Origin: Patescibacteria group bacterium
GTDB lineage: Bacteria; Patescibacteriota; Patescibacteriia; Patescibacteriales; VMTK01
Length of the DNA stretch: 11,477 nucleotides
Direction: 5' to 3'
Assembly (NCBI GenBank): GCA_018896595.1
Contig: JAHIME010000058.1
Coordinates: forward strand, 1-11,477
Shown: piece by piece, positions 1-6,636 of the stretch
Layout of the letters: each line of letters starts with the position of its first letter
How positions within the stretch are numbered: position 1 is the first letter of the stretch
Program-made: the position numbers and the translations under genes
Notes under the pieces: model-generated
What the model was told of the DNA's origin: nothing
Seen by the model: only the letters and a program-made list of their open reading frames with translations
Database searches by the model: none

Positions 1-67
1 AAAAAAATTAATCATCAGAAATAGCGCGGCGGAATTTTTAATTTTTATTTCTTAAGCGGAAGAATTC

Positions 68-92
68 AGTTATTCGGAAATTCCGAATAGCT
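68..92. repeat. Inverted repeat upstream of the RhuM-family gene
   Basis: A perfect 9-bp dyad, TATTCGGAA / TTCCGAATA, lies at 71-79 and 81-89 around a single central A, with two further pairs (AG/CT) after one mismatch. It ends about 56 bases before the start codon at 149. An odd-length dyad in this place could be a repressor site, but I found no convincing -35/-10 pair beside it and no U-tract, so a terminator is unlikely. The rest of 1-148 is AT-rich and shows no gene. Confidence 0.4.
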
Positions 93-148
93 CAAAAAGA
101 AAGGAATAGAAAGAATTAGAAAAATATCCAAATTTAATTTTTTAAAAT

Positions 149-1159
149 ATGCCCAAGAAAAAAATACCGGACAATCAAATAGCGTTTTATCAATCGCCGG
201 ACGGCTCGGTGAATATTGAAGTTTTATTTGCGGAAGAAAACATCTGGCTGACACAGAAAAAAATGGCGGAGCTTTTTGATGTTGACAGAAGCGTAATAAC
301 AAAACATCTTAAAAACATTTTTACTGAAAAGGAATTAGAGGAAAATTCAGTATGTGCAAAATTTGCACATACTGCCGAGGACAAAAAAGAATATCAGACA
401 CAATTTTATTCTCTGGAAGCTATTATCGCCGTCGGTTATCGCGTAAATTCCGAACGAGGTACGCAGTTTCGCCAGTGGGCGACCGGAATTTTGAAAAATT
501 ATATTCACAAGGGTTATGCCTTGGATGTCAATCGGATGAAATACGGCTCTCGTTTCAGCGCCAGATACTTTGACGAGCTTTACGAAGAGATCAAGGATAT
601 TCGCACCAGCGAGCGGATGATTTATCAAAAAATCACCGATATTTACGCGACTGCGATTGATTATTCGCCAAAAGCGTTCGAGAGCAAAGAATTTTTCGCC
701 ACCGTGCAAAACAAACTGCATTTTGCCATAACCGGAAAAACCGCGGCGGAAATTATCACGGAGCGCGCGAGTAGTGAGAAAGAAAAAATGGGACTGACTT
801 CTTGGCGGCGTTCTCCGCAAGGGAAAATTATGCCGAGCGATATTGTGATTGCCAAAAATTACTTGGACAAAAAAGAACTGGAACATTTGAATCGCATCGG
901 GAATATGTATTTGGATTATGCCGAGATGCAAGCGGCTCGCGGCAAAGCGATGACTATGAAAGATTGGGCGGAAAAACTTAATGCTTTTCTTAAATTTAGT
1001 GAATACGAAATTTTGATAAATGCCGGGAAAATCAGCCGCGAAGTTGCGGAGGCCTTGGCGCTTGAAGAATATGAAAAATATCGCAAATGGCAGGATAAAA
1101 ACTATATTTCCGACTTTGATCGCGAAGTAAAAAAATATTTAAAGAAAAAAGATAAATAA
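149..1159 (+). CDS. RhuM-family protein (virulence RhuM / accessory DNA-binding-like)
   Basis: A 336-residue soluble protein matching the RhuM family, named after a Salmonella pathogenicity-island gene; its biochemical role is not established. What I see: an amino-terminal helix-turn-helix-like stretch (WLTQKKMAELFDVDRSVITK, residues 33-52), the family segment FYSLEAIIAVGYRVNSERGTQF (86-107, highly typical), and a helical carboxy-terminal half with YLDYAEMQA (254-262) and KDWAEKLNAFLKFSEYEIL (271-289). Length is normal for the family and no signal peptide is visible. The ATG at 149 is chosen because the conserved region begins soon after it; it has no Shine-Dalgarno sequence, only A/T. Such genes are often found in accessory regions near restriction or toxin-antitoxin genes, but none is visible here. 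A 27-bp palindrome lies inside the gene at 348-374. Family assignment is confident, function is unknown. Confidence 0.9.
   Translation: MPKKKIPDNQIAFYQSPDGSVNIEVLFAEENIWLTQKKMAELFDVDRSVITKHLKNIFTEKELEENSVCAKFAHTAEDKKEYQTQFYSLEAIIAVGYRVNSERGTQFRQWATGILKNYIHKGYALDVNRMKYGSRFSARYFDELYEEIKDIRTSERMIYQKITDIYATAIDYSPKAFESKEFFATVQNKLHFAITGKTAAEIITERASSEKEKMGLTSWRRSPQGKIMPSDIVIAKNYLDKKELEHLNRIGNMYLDYAEMQAARGKAMTMKDWAEKLNAFLKFSEYEILINAGKISREVAEALALEEYEKYRKWQDKNYISDFDREVKKYLKKKDK
348..374. repeat. Perfect 27-bp palindrome inside the RhuM-family gene
   Basis: The arms CAGTATGTGCAAA (348-360) and TTTGCACATACTG (362-374) are exact reverse complements around one central A (361). In the gene's frame the palindrome encodes SVCAKFAHTA (residues 67-76), just before the conserved FYSLEAIIAVGYRVNS block. 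It could be an intragenic operator or a mark of past repeat insertion, or it could follow from a conserved peptide with symmetric codon choice. A 13-bp perfect stem is unlikely by chance at any given place. Confidence 0.85.
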
Positions 1160-1224
1160 TTATGCGATTATGAAAATTAACGAAGCAACATCAACGGATT
1201 TAAAAATCATCGGAAAGAATTTTA

Positions 1225-1253
1225 TTGATAATTTAATAAAATTCAGCTAAAAT
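1225..1253 (+). promoter_or_regulatory. cysS promoter positioned for a leaderless transcript
   Basis: TTGATA (1225-1230, 5/6 to the -35 consensus), a 17-base spacer, then TAAAAT (1248-1253, 5/6 to the -10 consensus). The last base of the -10 is seven bases before the A of the cysS ATG at 1260, so the expected transcription start is the start codon itself. No Shine-Dalgarno sequence lies upstream, in keeping with leaderless initiation. The elements are seen; the start site is inferred. Confidence 0.75.
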
Positions 1254-1259
1254 AATTGT

Positions 1260-2726
1260 ATGGATAAATTATTTTTATACAATACATTAACCCGCGCGAA
1301 AGAGGAATTCAAGCCGATTGCGACTTCACCACAAGACCTCACCTCAGCCCTCTCCTTGCGAAGGAGAGGGAGCGCTGTCGGGCTTTATACTTGCGGGCCT
1401 ACTGTTTATAATTACGCGCATCTCGGCAATCTGCGGTCGTATATTTTTGAAGACGTTTTAAAGCGGGTCTTGCTTTACAACGGCTATGAAGTCAAACATG
1501 TGATGAATATTACCGATGTCGGGCATTTGACAGGGGACAGGGACATGGGCGAGGACAAGCTGGAAAAAGGCGCCAGGCGGGAAGGCAAGTCGGCTTGGGA
1601 AATCGCGGAGTTTTACGCCAAGGCGTTTAAAAAAGATTTGAAGCTGTTAAATATTATTGAGCCGGATATCTGGTGCAAAGCGACTGATCATATTCAAGAG
1701 CAGATTGACTTGATTAAAAAATTGGAAGAAAAAGGATATGTTTATAAAACGAGCGACGGCGTATATTACGATACTTCAAAATTCAAGGATTACGCCAAGC
1801 TGTCGCATTTGGATTTGGAAACTTTGCGCGAAGGCGCGCGGGTTGAAATAAATCCGGAAAAGAAAAATTCCACCGATTTCGCGCTTTGGAAGTTTACGCT
1901 AAAAGGCGCGCAGCGGCAAATGGAGTGGAACAGCCCTTGGGGCGTCGGCTTTCCCGGCTGGCATATTGAATGCTCGGCCATGAGCATGAAATATTTGGGC
2001 GAACATTTTGACATCCATTGCGGCGGGATAGATCACATCAACGTGCATCATACCAATGAAATCGCGCAGACCGAAGCCGCGACCGGCAAACGCCCGTGGG
2101 TTAATTACTGGCTGCATAACGCGTTTTTAAATATTGCCGGCGGCAAGAAAATGGCGAAAAGCGATGAGAATTTTTTAACTCTGGAAAACGGTTTAATAAA
2201 AAAGGGGATTAATCCTTTGGTTTATCGCTTCGCCGCTTTGCAGACGCATTACAGAAAGCCCATGGAATACAGCGAGGAGGCGATGCGCAACGCGGCGAAG
2301 GGATTAGAGCATTTGTATAATCAGACGCGGGAATTAGGGATCCCTCCAATTCGGCGGGCAGGTAGGAATTATGAATCAGGAATAATAAACAAAGAATTTA
2401 AAAATAAGTTTTTAGAAGCGATAAACGATGATTTGAATATGCCGCAGGCATTGGCGGTAGCGCAAGAATTGCTTAAATCCGATATTCCGGCGAAAGAAAA
2501 ACTGGCGACTGTTTTTGATTTTGATAAAGTATTGGGGCTAAATATAGAATCGGCAATAAAAATATCGGCATTGCCGAATGAAATAAAACAGCTGGCGGAA
2601 GCCAGAGAAAAGGCGAGGAAAGAAAAAAAATGGCAGGAAGCTGATAAATTAAGAAAAGAAATTGAGAGCGGGGGATACGCTGTTGAGGATACTAAGGATG
2701 GAATGAGAGTAACGAAAGCGAAGTAA
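1260..2726 (+). CDS. cysS: Cysteinyl-tRNA synthetase (class I)
   Basis: Charges tRNA-Cys with cysteine in the cytoplasm. The 488-residue protein has the class I Rossmann signatures HLGN (54-57, the HIGH motif) and KMAKS (297-301, the KMSKS loop). Predicted zinc ligands C45, C238, H263 and E267 keep the 25- and 4-residue spacings of the E. coli enzyme (C209, H234, E238). GWHIECSAMSMKYLG and DIHCGGIDHINVHHTNE are strongly diagnostic. Oddity: between EEFKPI (15-20) and GLYTCGPTVY (41-50) there are about 15 more residues than in E. coli CysRS, and that stretch is encoded by a palindromic repeat (1348-1370). A second, weaker candidate insertion is GIPPIRRAGRN (360-370). The gene has its own promoter overlapping the spacer after the RhuM-family gene, and its stop codon directly abuts that of clpB, which runs the other way. 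Confidence 0.97.
   Translation: MDKLFLYNTLTRAKEEFKPIATSPQDLTSALSLRRRGSAVGLYTCGPTVYNYAHLGNLRSYIFEDVLKRVLLYNGYEVKHVMNITDVGHLTGDRDMGEDKLEKGARREGKSAWEIAEFYAKAFKKDLKLLNIIEPDIWCKATDHIQEQIDLIKKLEEKGYVYKTSDGVYYDTSKFKDYAKLSHLDLETLREGARVEINPEKKNSTDFALWKFTLKGAQRQMEWNSPWGVGFPGWHIECSAMSMKYLGEHFDIHCGGIDHINVHHTNEIAQTEAATGKRPWVNYWLHNAFLNIAGGKKMAKSDENFLTLENGLIKKGINPLVYRFAALQTHYRKPMEYSEEAMRNAAKGLEHLYNQTRELGIPPIRRAGRNYESGIINKEFKNKFLEAINDDLNMPQALAVAQELLKSDIPAKEKLATVFDFDKVLGLNIESAIKISALPNEIKQLAEAREKARKEKKWQEADKLRKEIESGGYAVEDTKDGMRVTKAK
1325..1370. repeat. Palindromic element inserted in frame in cysS
   Basis: CCCTCTCCTT (1348-1357) and AAGGAGAGGG (1361-1370) form a perfect 10-bp stem with a GCG loop, preceded by a C-rich arm (ACCTCACCTCAG, 1336-1347 region). 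The stretch encodes about 15 residues (roughly 22-37) that E. coli CysRS lacks between EEFKPI and the zinc-binding Cys. The design (C-rich lead, then a CCCTC-type stem with a short loop) resembles the 40-bp tandem units at 11341-11460. The stem is seen; the boundaries and shared ancestry are inferred. Confidence 0.7.
2336..2370. repeat. Possible second small repeat-derived segment in cysS
   Basis: A perfect 10-bp palindrome AGGGATCCCT (2336-2345) is followed by a stretch bounded by AATTC (2348-2352) and GAATT (2366-2370) with a G-rich core. It encodes GIPPIRRAGRN, a Pro/Arg/Gly-rich interruption in the helical linker before the anticodon-binding region. This linker varies in length between species, so the evidence for insertion is weaker than at 1325-1370. 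Confidence 0.3.
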
Positions 2727-5354
2727 TTACTTTACGCTCATCATTACCGTATCTTTGATTCCAAGGTCAATCGCGACCTTATCGCCTTCTTTTATTTTGC
2801 CTTCAATAATTTCCAAAGCCAGTTCGTCAAGAATCATATTTTGAATAATTCTTTTCAATGGCCGAGCCCCGAAAGTCGTGTCAAAGCCCTTTTCAGCCAG
2901 CATCTTTTTAACTTTATTGCCGATGTTGACGGTAATGTTTTTATTCTTCAGCCTTTTTTGCACTTTGTCCAGTTCCAAATCAACAATGCTCGCCAAAACT
3001 TCCTTGCTTAATGTTTTGAATATTACTATTTCATCAATTCTGTTAAGAAATTCCAATTTAAAATGCTCTTTTAGGACCTTGTCAATTTTTTCTTTCATTT
3101 CGTTGTTTCGCATTTTAACCGCTTCTTTTTCATCGCTACCGTCGGAAAAGCCGATTGAATACTGCTTGATTACATCGTTGCCCAAATTGGAAGTCATAAT
3201 AATAATGGTATTTTTAAAATTAACCGCGCGTCCTTTGGCGTCCGTAAGCCGGCCGTCGTCCAAGATCTGCAGGAGTATGTTAAACATTTCCGGATGGGCT
3301 TTTTCAATTTCGTCAAACAAGATGACGCTGTACGGCCTGCGCCTTACTTTTTCCGTTAATTGTCCGCCCTCGTCATAGCCGACATAGCCCGGGGGCGAGC
3401 CGATAATTTTCGCCACGCTGTGCTTTTCCATAAATTCGCTCATATCCAGCCGGATTAAAGCAGCTTCGTCGTTAAACATAAATTCAGCCAGAGTTTTCGC
3501 CAATTCGGTTTTGCCGACTCCGGTCGGGCCGACAAAAAGGAACGAGCCGATCGGCTTTTTTTCTTCGCTGATTCCGGCGCGGGAGCGGCGGATGGCGTTG
3601 GCAACCGACTTGATGGCTTCGTCCTGGCCCACAACCCGTTTTTTAAGCTCGTCTTCTGTTTTAGCCAATTTTTTAATCTCCGATTCAAGCATTTTGGAAA
3701 CCGGAATGCCGGTCCAGCGCGCGACGACTTTGGCGATATCTTCTTCGTCAACTTCTTCCTTTAAAATCCTTTGGCCGCTTTTCTGGACATTAACCAGTTC
3801 GGCCTCGTATTTTTTAACTTCCTTTTCCAGCTCGGGAATCTTGGCGTAGCGTATTTCCGCCACTTGGGTTAAGTCGTCGCCTTTGCGCTCTATAATTTCC
3901 GCCTTGGCTTTTAATTCGTCAATCCGCTTTTTTGAATCCCTTATTTTTGAAATCGCGTTTTTCTCGTTATTCCAATGCAGTTCAAGCTGGTTTGCCTTTT
4001 CTTTTAGCTGGGCCAATTGTTTATTGATTGTTTTTAACTTGCTGTTGGTTTGACCATCTTTCGTCATACCGGCTTTTTCAATTTCCAAGCGCTTAATCTC
4101 CCTTTTTAATTCATCCAATTCTTCGGGCATAGAGTCAATTTCCATGCGCAAGGCCGAGGTCGCTTCGTCAATCAAGTCAACCGCTTTGTCAGGCAGAAAC
4201 CTGTCGGTGATATAGCGCGCCGAAAATTTGGCCGCGGCGATCAAGGCGTCGTCGGTAATCCGGACGCCGTGATGGACCTCGTATTTTTCCTTAATGCCGC
4301 GCAGTATCGCGATAGTGTCTTCAATGTTCGGTTCGGCGACATAAATCGGCTGGAAGCGCCTTTCCAGCGCGGCGTCGCGCTCAATGTATTTTTGGTATTC
4401 TTTCGTGGTTGTGGCGCCTACGGCCCTTAGTTCGCCTCTGGCCAAAGCCGGTTTAAGCATATTTGAGGCGTCCACCGATCCTTCGCCCGCGCCGGCGCCG
4501 ACTAAAGTATGCAATTCGTCAATAAAAAGGATTATTTTGCCGCCTTGGGCTTTTATTTCCCGTATCACCGCTTTAAGGCGGTCTTCAAATTCGCCTCTGA
4601 ATTTTGAGCCGGCGACAAGAGCGCCCAGGTCAAGACTGATCAATTCTTTGTTTTTTAAAGTTTCCGGCACATCGCCGCTTACTATTCTTTGCGCCAATCC
4701 TTCAACAATGGCGGTCTTGCCGGTGCCGGCTTCGCCTATTAAAACCGGATTGTTTTTCGTGCGCCGCGAAAGCACCTGCATAATCCGCCTGATTTCATTA
4801 TCACGTCCGATTACCGGATCAAGTTTTTCGGCGCGCGCCAGCTCGGTTAAATTAAGGGCGTATTTTTCAAGCGCCTGGTATTTTGATTCCGGCTCGGGGC
4901 TGTCTATTTTTTGCGAACCGCGCAATTGCGCCAATATTTTTAATATTCCGTCGTATTCAACGCCGGCGGATATTAAAATTTCCTGCGCCTTTGATTTCAC
5001 GCCGATTAAGGCCAAAAGCAAATGCTCGGTGGAAATATACTCGTCGCCCATTTTGTCCGCCTCTTTTTTTGCCCGCTCCAAAACCATCGCCACTTCAGCA
5101 GTGCCCTGGACCGTGCCGATGGTTGAAGTTGTGCTTACTTTCGGGAGCTTGTCAATTCTTTCAAGCACTTGCTGTTCTATGAATTCCGGGCTTATTTTCA
5201 TTTTTTCCAATATCGGCTTAATCAAGCTTTCGCCTTGCTGGAGCAGGGCGGCGAACACATGCAAGCCCTCTATGTGCTGCTGGCCGCAGTCCTGGGCTAT
5301 AATTTGCGCGTTGATAATCGCTTCCTGGGATTTATTTGTAAATTTGTCTAGCAT
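2727..5354 (-). CDS. clpB: ATP-dependent disaggregase ClpB (Hsp100)
   Basis: Hexameric AAA+ chaperone that threads and rescues aggregated proteins with DnaK. From the chosen ATG the protein has 875 residues, normal for ClpB. Order of parts: double Clp-N repeat (1-145), first ATPase with Walker A GEAGTGKT (207-214), Walker B ILFIDE (275-280) and arginine fingers ERRF (331-334); coiled-coil middle domain (about 400-525), which separates ClpB from ClpA/ClpC-length relatives; second ATPase with Walker A GPTGVGKT (609-616), Walker B VILFDE (677-682), pore loop GYVG (656-659) and sensor-2 GARPLKR (829-835). The first pore loop reads KFRGE, with Phe where Tyr is commoner. Start: ATG at 5354 begins MLDKFTNKSQEA, the family amino terminus; an in-frame GTG at 5378 would add eight unrelated residues. 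Neither has a Shine-Dalgarno sequence. A CIRCE site and promoter lie upstream (5468-5527), so HrcA heat-shock control is expected. Confidence 0.97.
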   Translation of the reverse strand: MLDKFTNKSQEAIINAQIIAQDCGQQHIEGLHVFAALLQQGESLIKPILEKMKISPEFIEQQVLERIDKLPKVSTTSTIGTVQGTAEVAMVLERAKKEADKMGDEYISTEHLLLALIGVKSKAQEILISAGVEYDGILKILAQLRGSQKIDSPEPESKYQALEKYALNLTELARAEKLDPVIGRDNEIRRIMQVLSRRTKNNPVLIGEAGTGKTAIVEGLAQRIVSGDVPETLKNKELISLDLGALVAGSKFRGEFEDRLKAVIREIKAQGGKIILFIDELHTLVGAGAGEGSVDASNMLKPALARGELRAVGATTTKEYQKYIERDAALERRFQPIYVAEPNIEDTIAILRGIKEKYEVHHGVRITDDALIAAAKFSARYITDRFLPDKAVDLIDEATSALRMEIDSMPEELDELKREIKRLEIEKAGMTKDGQTNSKLKTINKQLAQLKEKANQLELHWNNEKNAISKIRDSKKRIDELKAKAEIIERKGDDLTQVAEIRYAKIPELEKEVKKYEAELVNVQKSGQRILKEEVDEEDIAKVVARWTGIPVSKMLESEIKKLAKTEDELKKRVVGQDEAIKSVANAIRRSRAGISEEKKPIGSFLFVGPTGVGKTELAKTLAEFMFNDEAALIRLDMSEFMEKHSVAKIIGSPPGYVGYDEGGQLTEKVRRRPYSVILFDEIEKAHPEMFNILLQILDDGRLTDAKGRAVNFKNTIIIMTSNLGNDVIKQYSIGFSDGSDEKEAVKMRNNEMKEKIDKVLKEHFKLEFLNRIDEIVIFKTLSKEVLASIVDLELDKVQKRLKNKNITVNIGNKVKKMLAEKGFDTTFGARPLKRIIQNMILDELALEIIEGKIKEGDKVAIDLGIKDTVMMSVK

Positions 5355-5383
5355 ATATTTATGAATTACGAAATACACTAATC

Positions 5384-5456
5384 TGTCATTCCCGCGAAAG
5401 CGGGAATCCAGTGTTTATCGAACTTTCTCTGGATTCCCGCTTTCGCGGGAATGACA
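5384..5456. repeat. 28-bp inverted pair of dRS3-like repeats in the clpB leader
   Basis: The segments 5384-5411 and 5429-5456 are exact reverse complements over 28 bp, separated by 17 bases. Each contains its own 20-bp near-palindrome of the form ATTCCC-N8-GGGAAT (5388-5407 and 5433-5452), the pattern of the Neisseria dRS3 repeat. The second copy is identical over 28 bp to the copy inside the TagA-Nudix gene (7827-7854). The pair lies between the CIRCE operator and the clpB start codon, so it should be transcribed and could fold into a very stable hairpin in the clpB mRNA leader. No U-tract follows, so it does not look like a terminator. Confidence 0.92.
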
Positions 5457-5467
5457 AAGGAATATTG

Positions 5468-5494
5468 TTAGCACTCTCCTTGTTAGAGTGCTAA
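5468..5494 (-). promoter_or_regulatory. CIRCE operator (HrcA binding site) of clpB
   Basis: TTAGCACTC (5468-5476), nine bases, then GAGTGCTAA (5486-5494): the exact consensus CIRCE inverted repeat bound by the heat-shock repressor HrcA. It begins four bases downstream of the clpB -10 element, so it should cover the transcription start and block initiation when HrcA is bound. hrcA itself is not in the window. Confidence 0.97.
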
Positions 5495-5498
5495 TTTC

Positions 5499-5527
5499 AA
5501 TATAGAACAGCTTTAAAATTATGTCAA
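5499..5527 (-). promoter_or_regulatory. clpB promoter (sigma-70 type)
   Basis: Read on the minus strand: TTGACA (5527-5522, perfect -35), 17-base spacer, TATATT (5504-5499, -10, 5/6). The expected start is near 5492, inside CIRCE, giving a leader of about 138 bases that includes the 28-bp inverted pair. The -35 lies 14 bases beyond the stop codon of the upstream radical SAM gene, so clpB need not depend on read-through. Confidence 0.88.
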
Positions 5528-5541
5528 GAGTATCAGGCGCT

Positions 5542-6564
5542 TTAATCAACAATATCCAAACTCTTGTCGCAATTCGGGCATCGGCCGCCGCTGTCGTATC
5601 TTTCAATATGGTAATTCAATCTTCTGATAACCAGCTCGCCGCATTTAGGGCAGTAAGTATTTTCTTTCTGGTCGCCCGGCATATTGCCGACATAAATATA
5701 TTTTAAACCCGCGTCTTTGCCGATTTCATAAGCGCGATAAATAATGCCGTCGCTTGTATCAGGCAAATCTTTCAGTTTCCAAGAAGCGGCCGATGAAAAT
5801 TTGGACAGGTGCCAGGGGGTGTCAGTGTCTAATTCGGAGGCGATAAATTCAGCGGCTTTTTCCAGCATTTCCTCGTCATCTGATAAAGCGGGGATGATTA
5901 AAGTGGTAATTTCCAAATGCGTGTCGGCTTGCTTGATCGTTTTCAGGTTGTCAAGCACCGGCTTAAGCAAGCCGTTGCAGTTATTTTTATAAAATTCATC
6001 GTCCATGGATTTCAAGTCAACGTTAATCGCGTCTAAATAGGGGATTATGGCTTCAAGGCATTCCGCGGACATAAAACCGTTTGAAACCCAGACGTTTTTT
6101 AAGCCGTTTTCCTTAGCCAATTTCATAATATCCAAAGCGTATTCGGTAAAAATTGTCGGCTCTATGTAAGTGTAGGAGATTGATTTGCAGCCGTTGACGA
6201 TCGCTTCGGCGACAATTTTTTCCGGAGCTGCAAAATCCATCATTTTTACTTTGTTTTCAATATCTTTGGCTTGGCTGATGTCCCAGTTCTGGCAGTTGGC
6301 GCAGGAGAAATTGCACCCCAATGTGCCCAAGGAATAAGAAAAACTGCCGGGCTGGAAATGAAACAGCGGCTTTTTTTCAATCGGGTCAATATTTAAAGCG
6401 GCCGGATAGCCGTAAACAAGAGAGTATAATTTGCCGCCTTGATTTTTGCGGGCGCGGCAGACGCCGGCTTGGCCGTCTTTAATCGCGCAAAAATGATTGC
6501 ACAATTGGCACTGTACAGCGTTATTGGGGAGCTGTTTGTAAAATTTTGCCGGTGTTAAAGCCAT
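5542..6564 (-). CDS. amrS: Radical SAM enzyme of the AmmeMemoRadiSam system (PFL-activase-like)
   Basis: A 340-residue radical SAM protein. The 4Fe-4S cluster motif CX3CX2C is C84, C88, C91 (GCNFSCANCQNW). An amino-terminal Cys cluster (C19, C22, C26, C36 in CQLCNHFC...GVC) and a carboxy-terminal zinc-ribbon-like pair (C305/C308 and C329/C332) frame the barrel. The segments GTLGCNFSCANCQNWDISQ, SYTYIEPTIFTEYALDI and NGFMSAECLEAIIPYLDAINVDLKSM are typical of the MEMO/AMMECR1-associated radical SAM family, related to pyruvate formate-lyase activases. The reaction of this family is not settled; the partners MEMO1 and AMMECR1 are not in this window. No Shine-Dalgarno sequence precedes the ATG, and a -10 element sits so close that the transcript may lack a leader. 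The gene precedes clpB on the same strand, but clpB has its own promoter. Confidence 0.9.
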   Translation of the reverse strand: MALTPAKFYKQLPNNAVQCQLCNHFCAIKDGQAGVCRARKNQGGKLYSLVYGYPAALNIDPIEKKPLFHFQPGSFSYSLGTLGCNFSCANCQNWDISQAKDIENKVKMMDFAAPEKIVAEAIVNGCKSISYTYIEPTIFTEYALDIMKLAKENGLKNVWVSNGFMSAECLEAIIPYLDAINVDLKSMDDEFYKNNCNGLLKPVLDNLKTIKQADTHLEITTLIIPALSDDEEMLEKAAEFIASELDTDTPWHLSKFSSAASWKLKDLPDTSDGIIYRAYEIGKDAGLKYIYVGNMPGDQKENTYCPKCGELVIRRLNYHIERYDSGGRCPNCDKSLDIVD

Positions 6565-6571
6565 ATATTTA

Positions 6572-6580
6572 TTTATACCA
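6572..6580 (-). promoter_or_regulatory. Extended -10 promoter of the radical SAM gene, near-leaderless
   Basis: On the minus strand TGG-TATAAA (6580-6572) is an extended -10 (TGN followed by a 5/6 hexamer). The hexamer ends eight bases before the A of the ATG at 6564, so transcription should begin within about one base of the start codon. No good -35 is present, as expected for extended -10 promoters. The preceding small-gene unit is closed by a terminator at 6597-6624, so this gene needs its own promoter. Confidence 0.55.
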
Positions 6581-6596
6581 GAAATTCAGCAAAAAG

Positions 6597-6624
6597 AAAA
6601 GGCATTTCTCGCGAAATGCCTTTT
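6597..6624 (-). terminator. Intrinsic terminator of the small-gene pair
   Basis: A perfect 12-bp stem (AAAAGGCATTTC / GAAATGCCTTTT) with a 4-base loop. On the minus strand it follows the stop codon of the 55-residue gene by 12 bases, and the T-rich run TTTTCTTTTT forms its U-tract. The A-rich left flank makes it potentially bidirectional, but no plus-strand gene ends here. Confidence 0.88.
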
Positions 6625-6636
6625 GTACTGTCTTTT

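Noticed and set aside
347..931. A 194-codon minus-strand frame opposite the RhuM-family gene
   Set aside because: Shadow frame; it begins at the internal palindrome by symmetry and resembles no family.
1170..1250. A 26-codon open frame (MKINEATSTDLKIIGKNF...) between the RhuM-family gene and cysS
   Set aside because: No ribosome site and no recognisable family; its end overlaps the -35 and -10 elements of cysS, which explain this stretch better.
2878..3849. Plus-strand open frames opposite the second half of clpB
   Set aside because: Shadows of ClpB codons; no family resemblance.
4384..5364. A 326-codon open frame on the plus strand opposite clpB
   Set aside because: It is antisense to the conserved first half of ClpB; Ser/Leu/Pro-rich content is typical of a shadow frame and it has no start signals.
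5355..5378. The upstream GTG start for clpB, adding MYFVIHKY
   Set aside because: The family amino terminus is MLDKFTNKSQEA from the ATG at 5354; the extra residues have no counterpart and no ribosome site.
5384..5456. The clpB leader inverted repeat as an intrinsic terminator or IS end
   Set aside because: No U-tract on either side, no transposase frame and no target duplication; it matches a dispersed short repeat instead.
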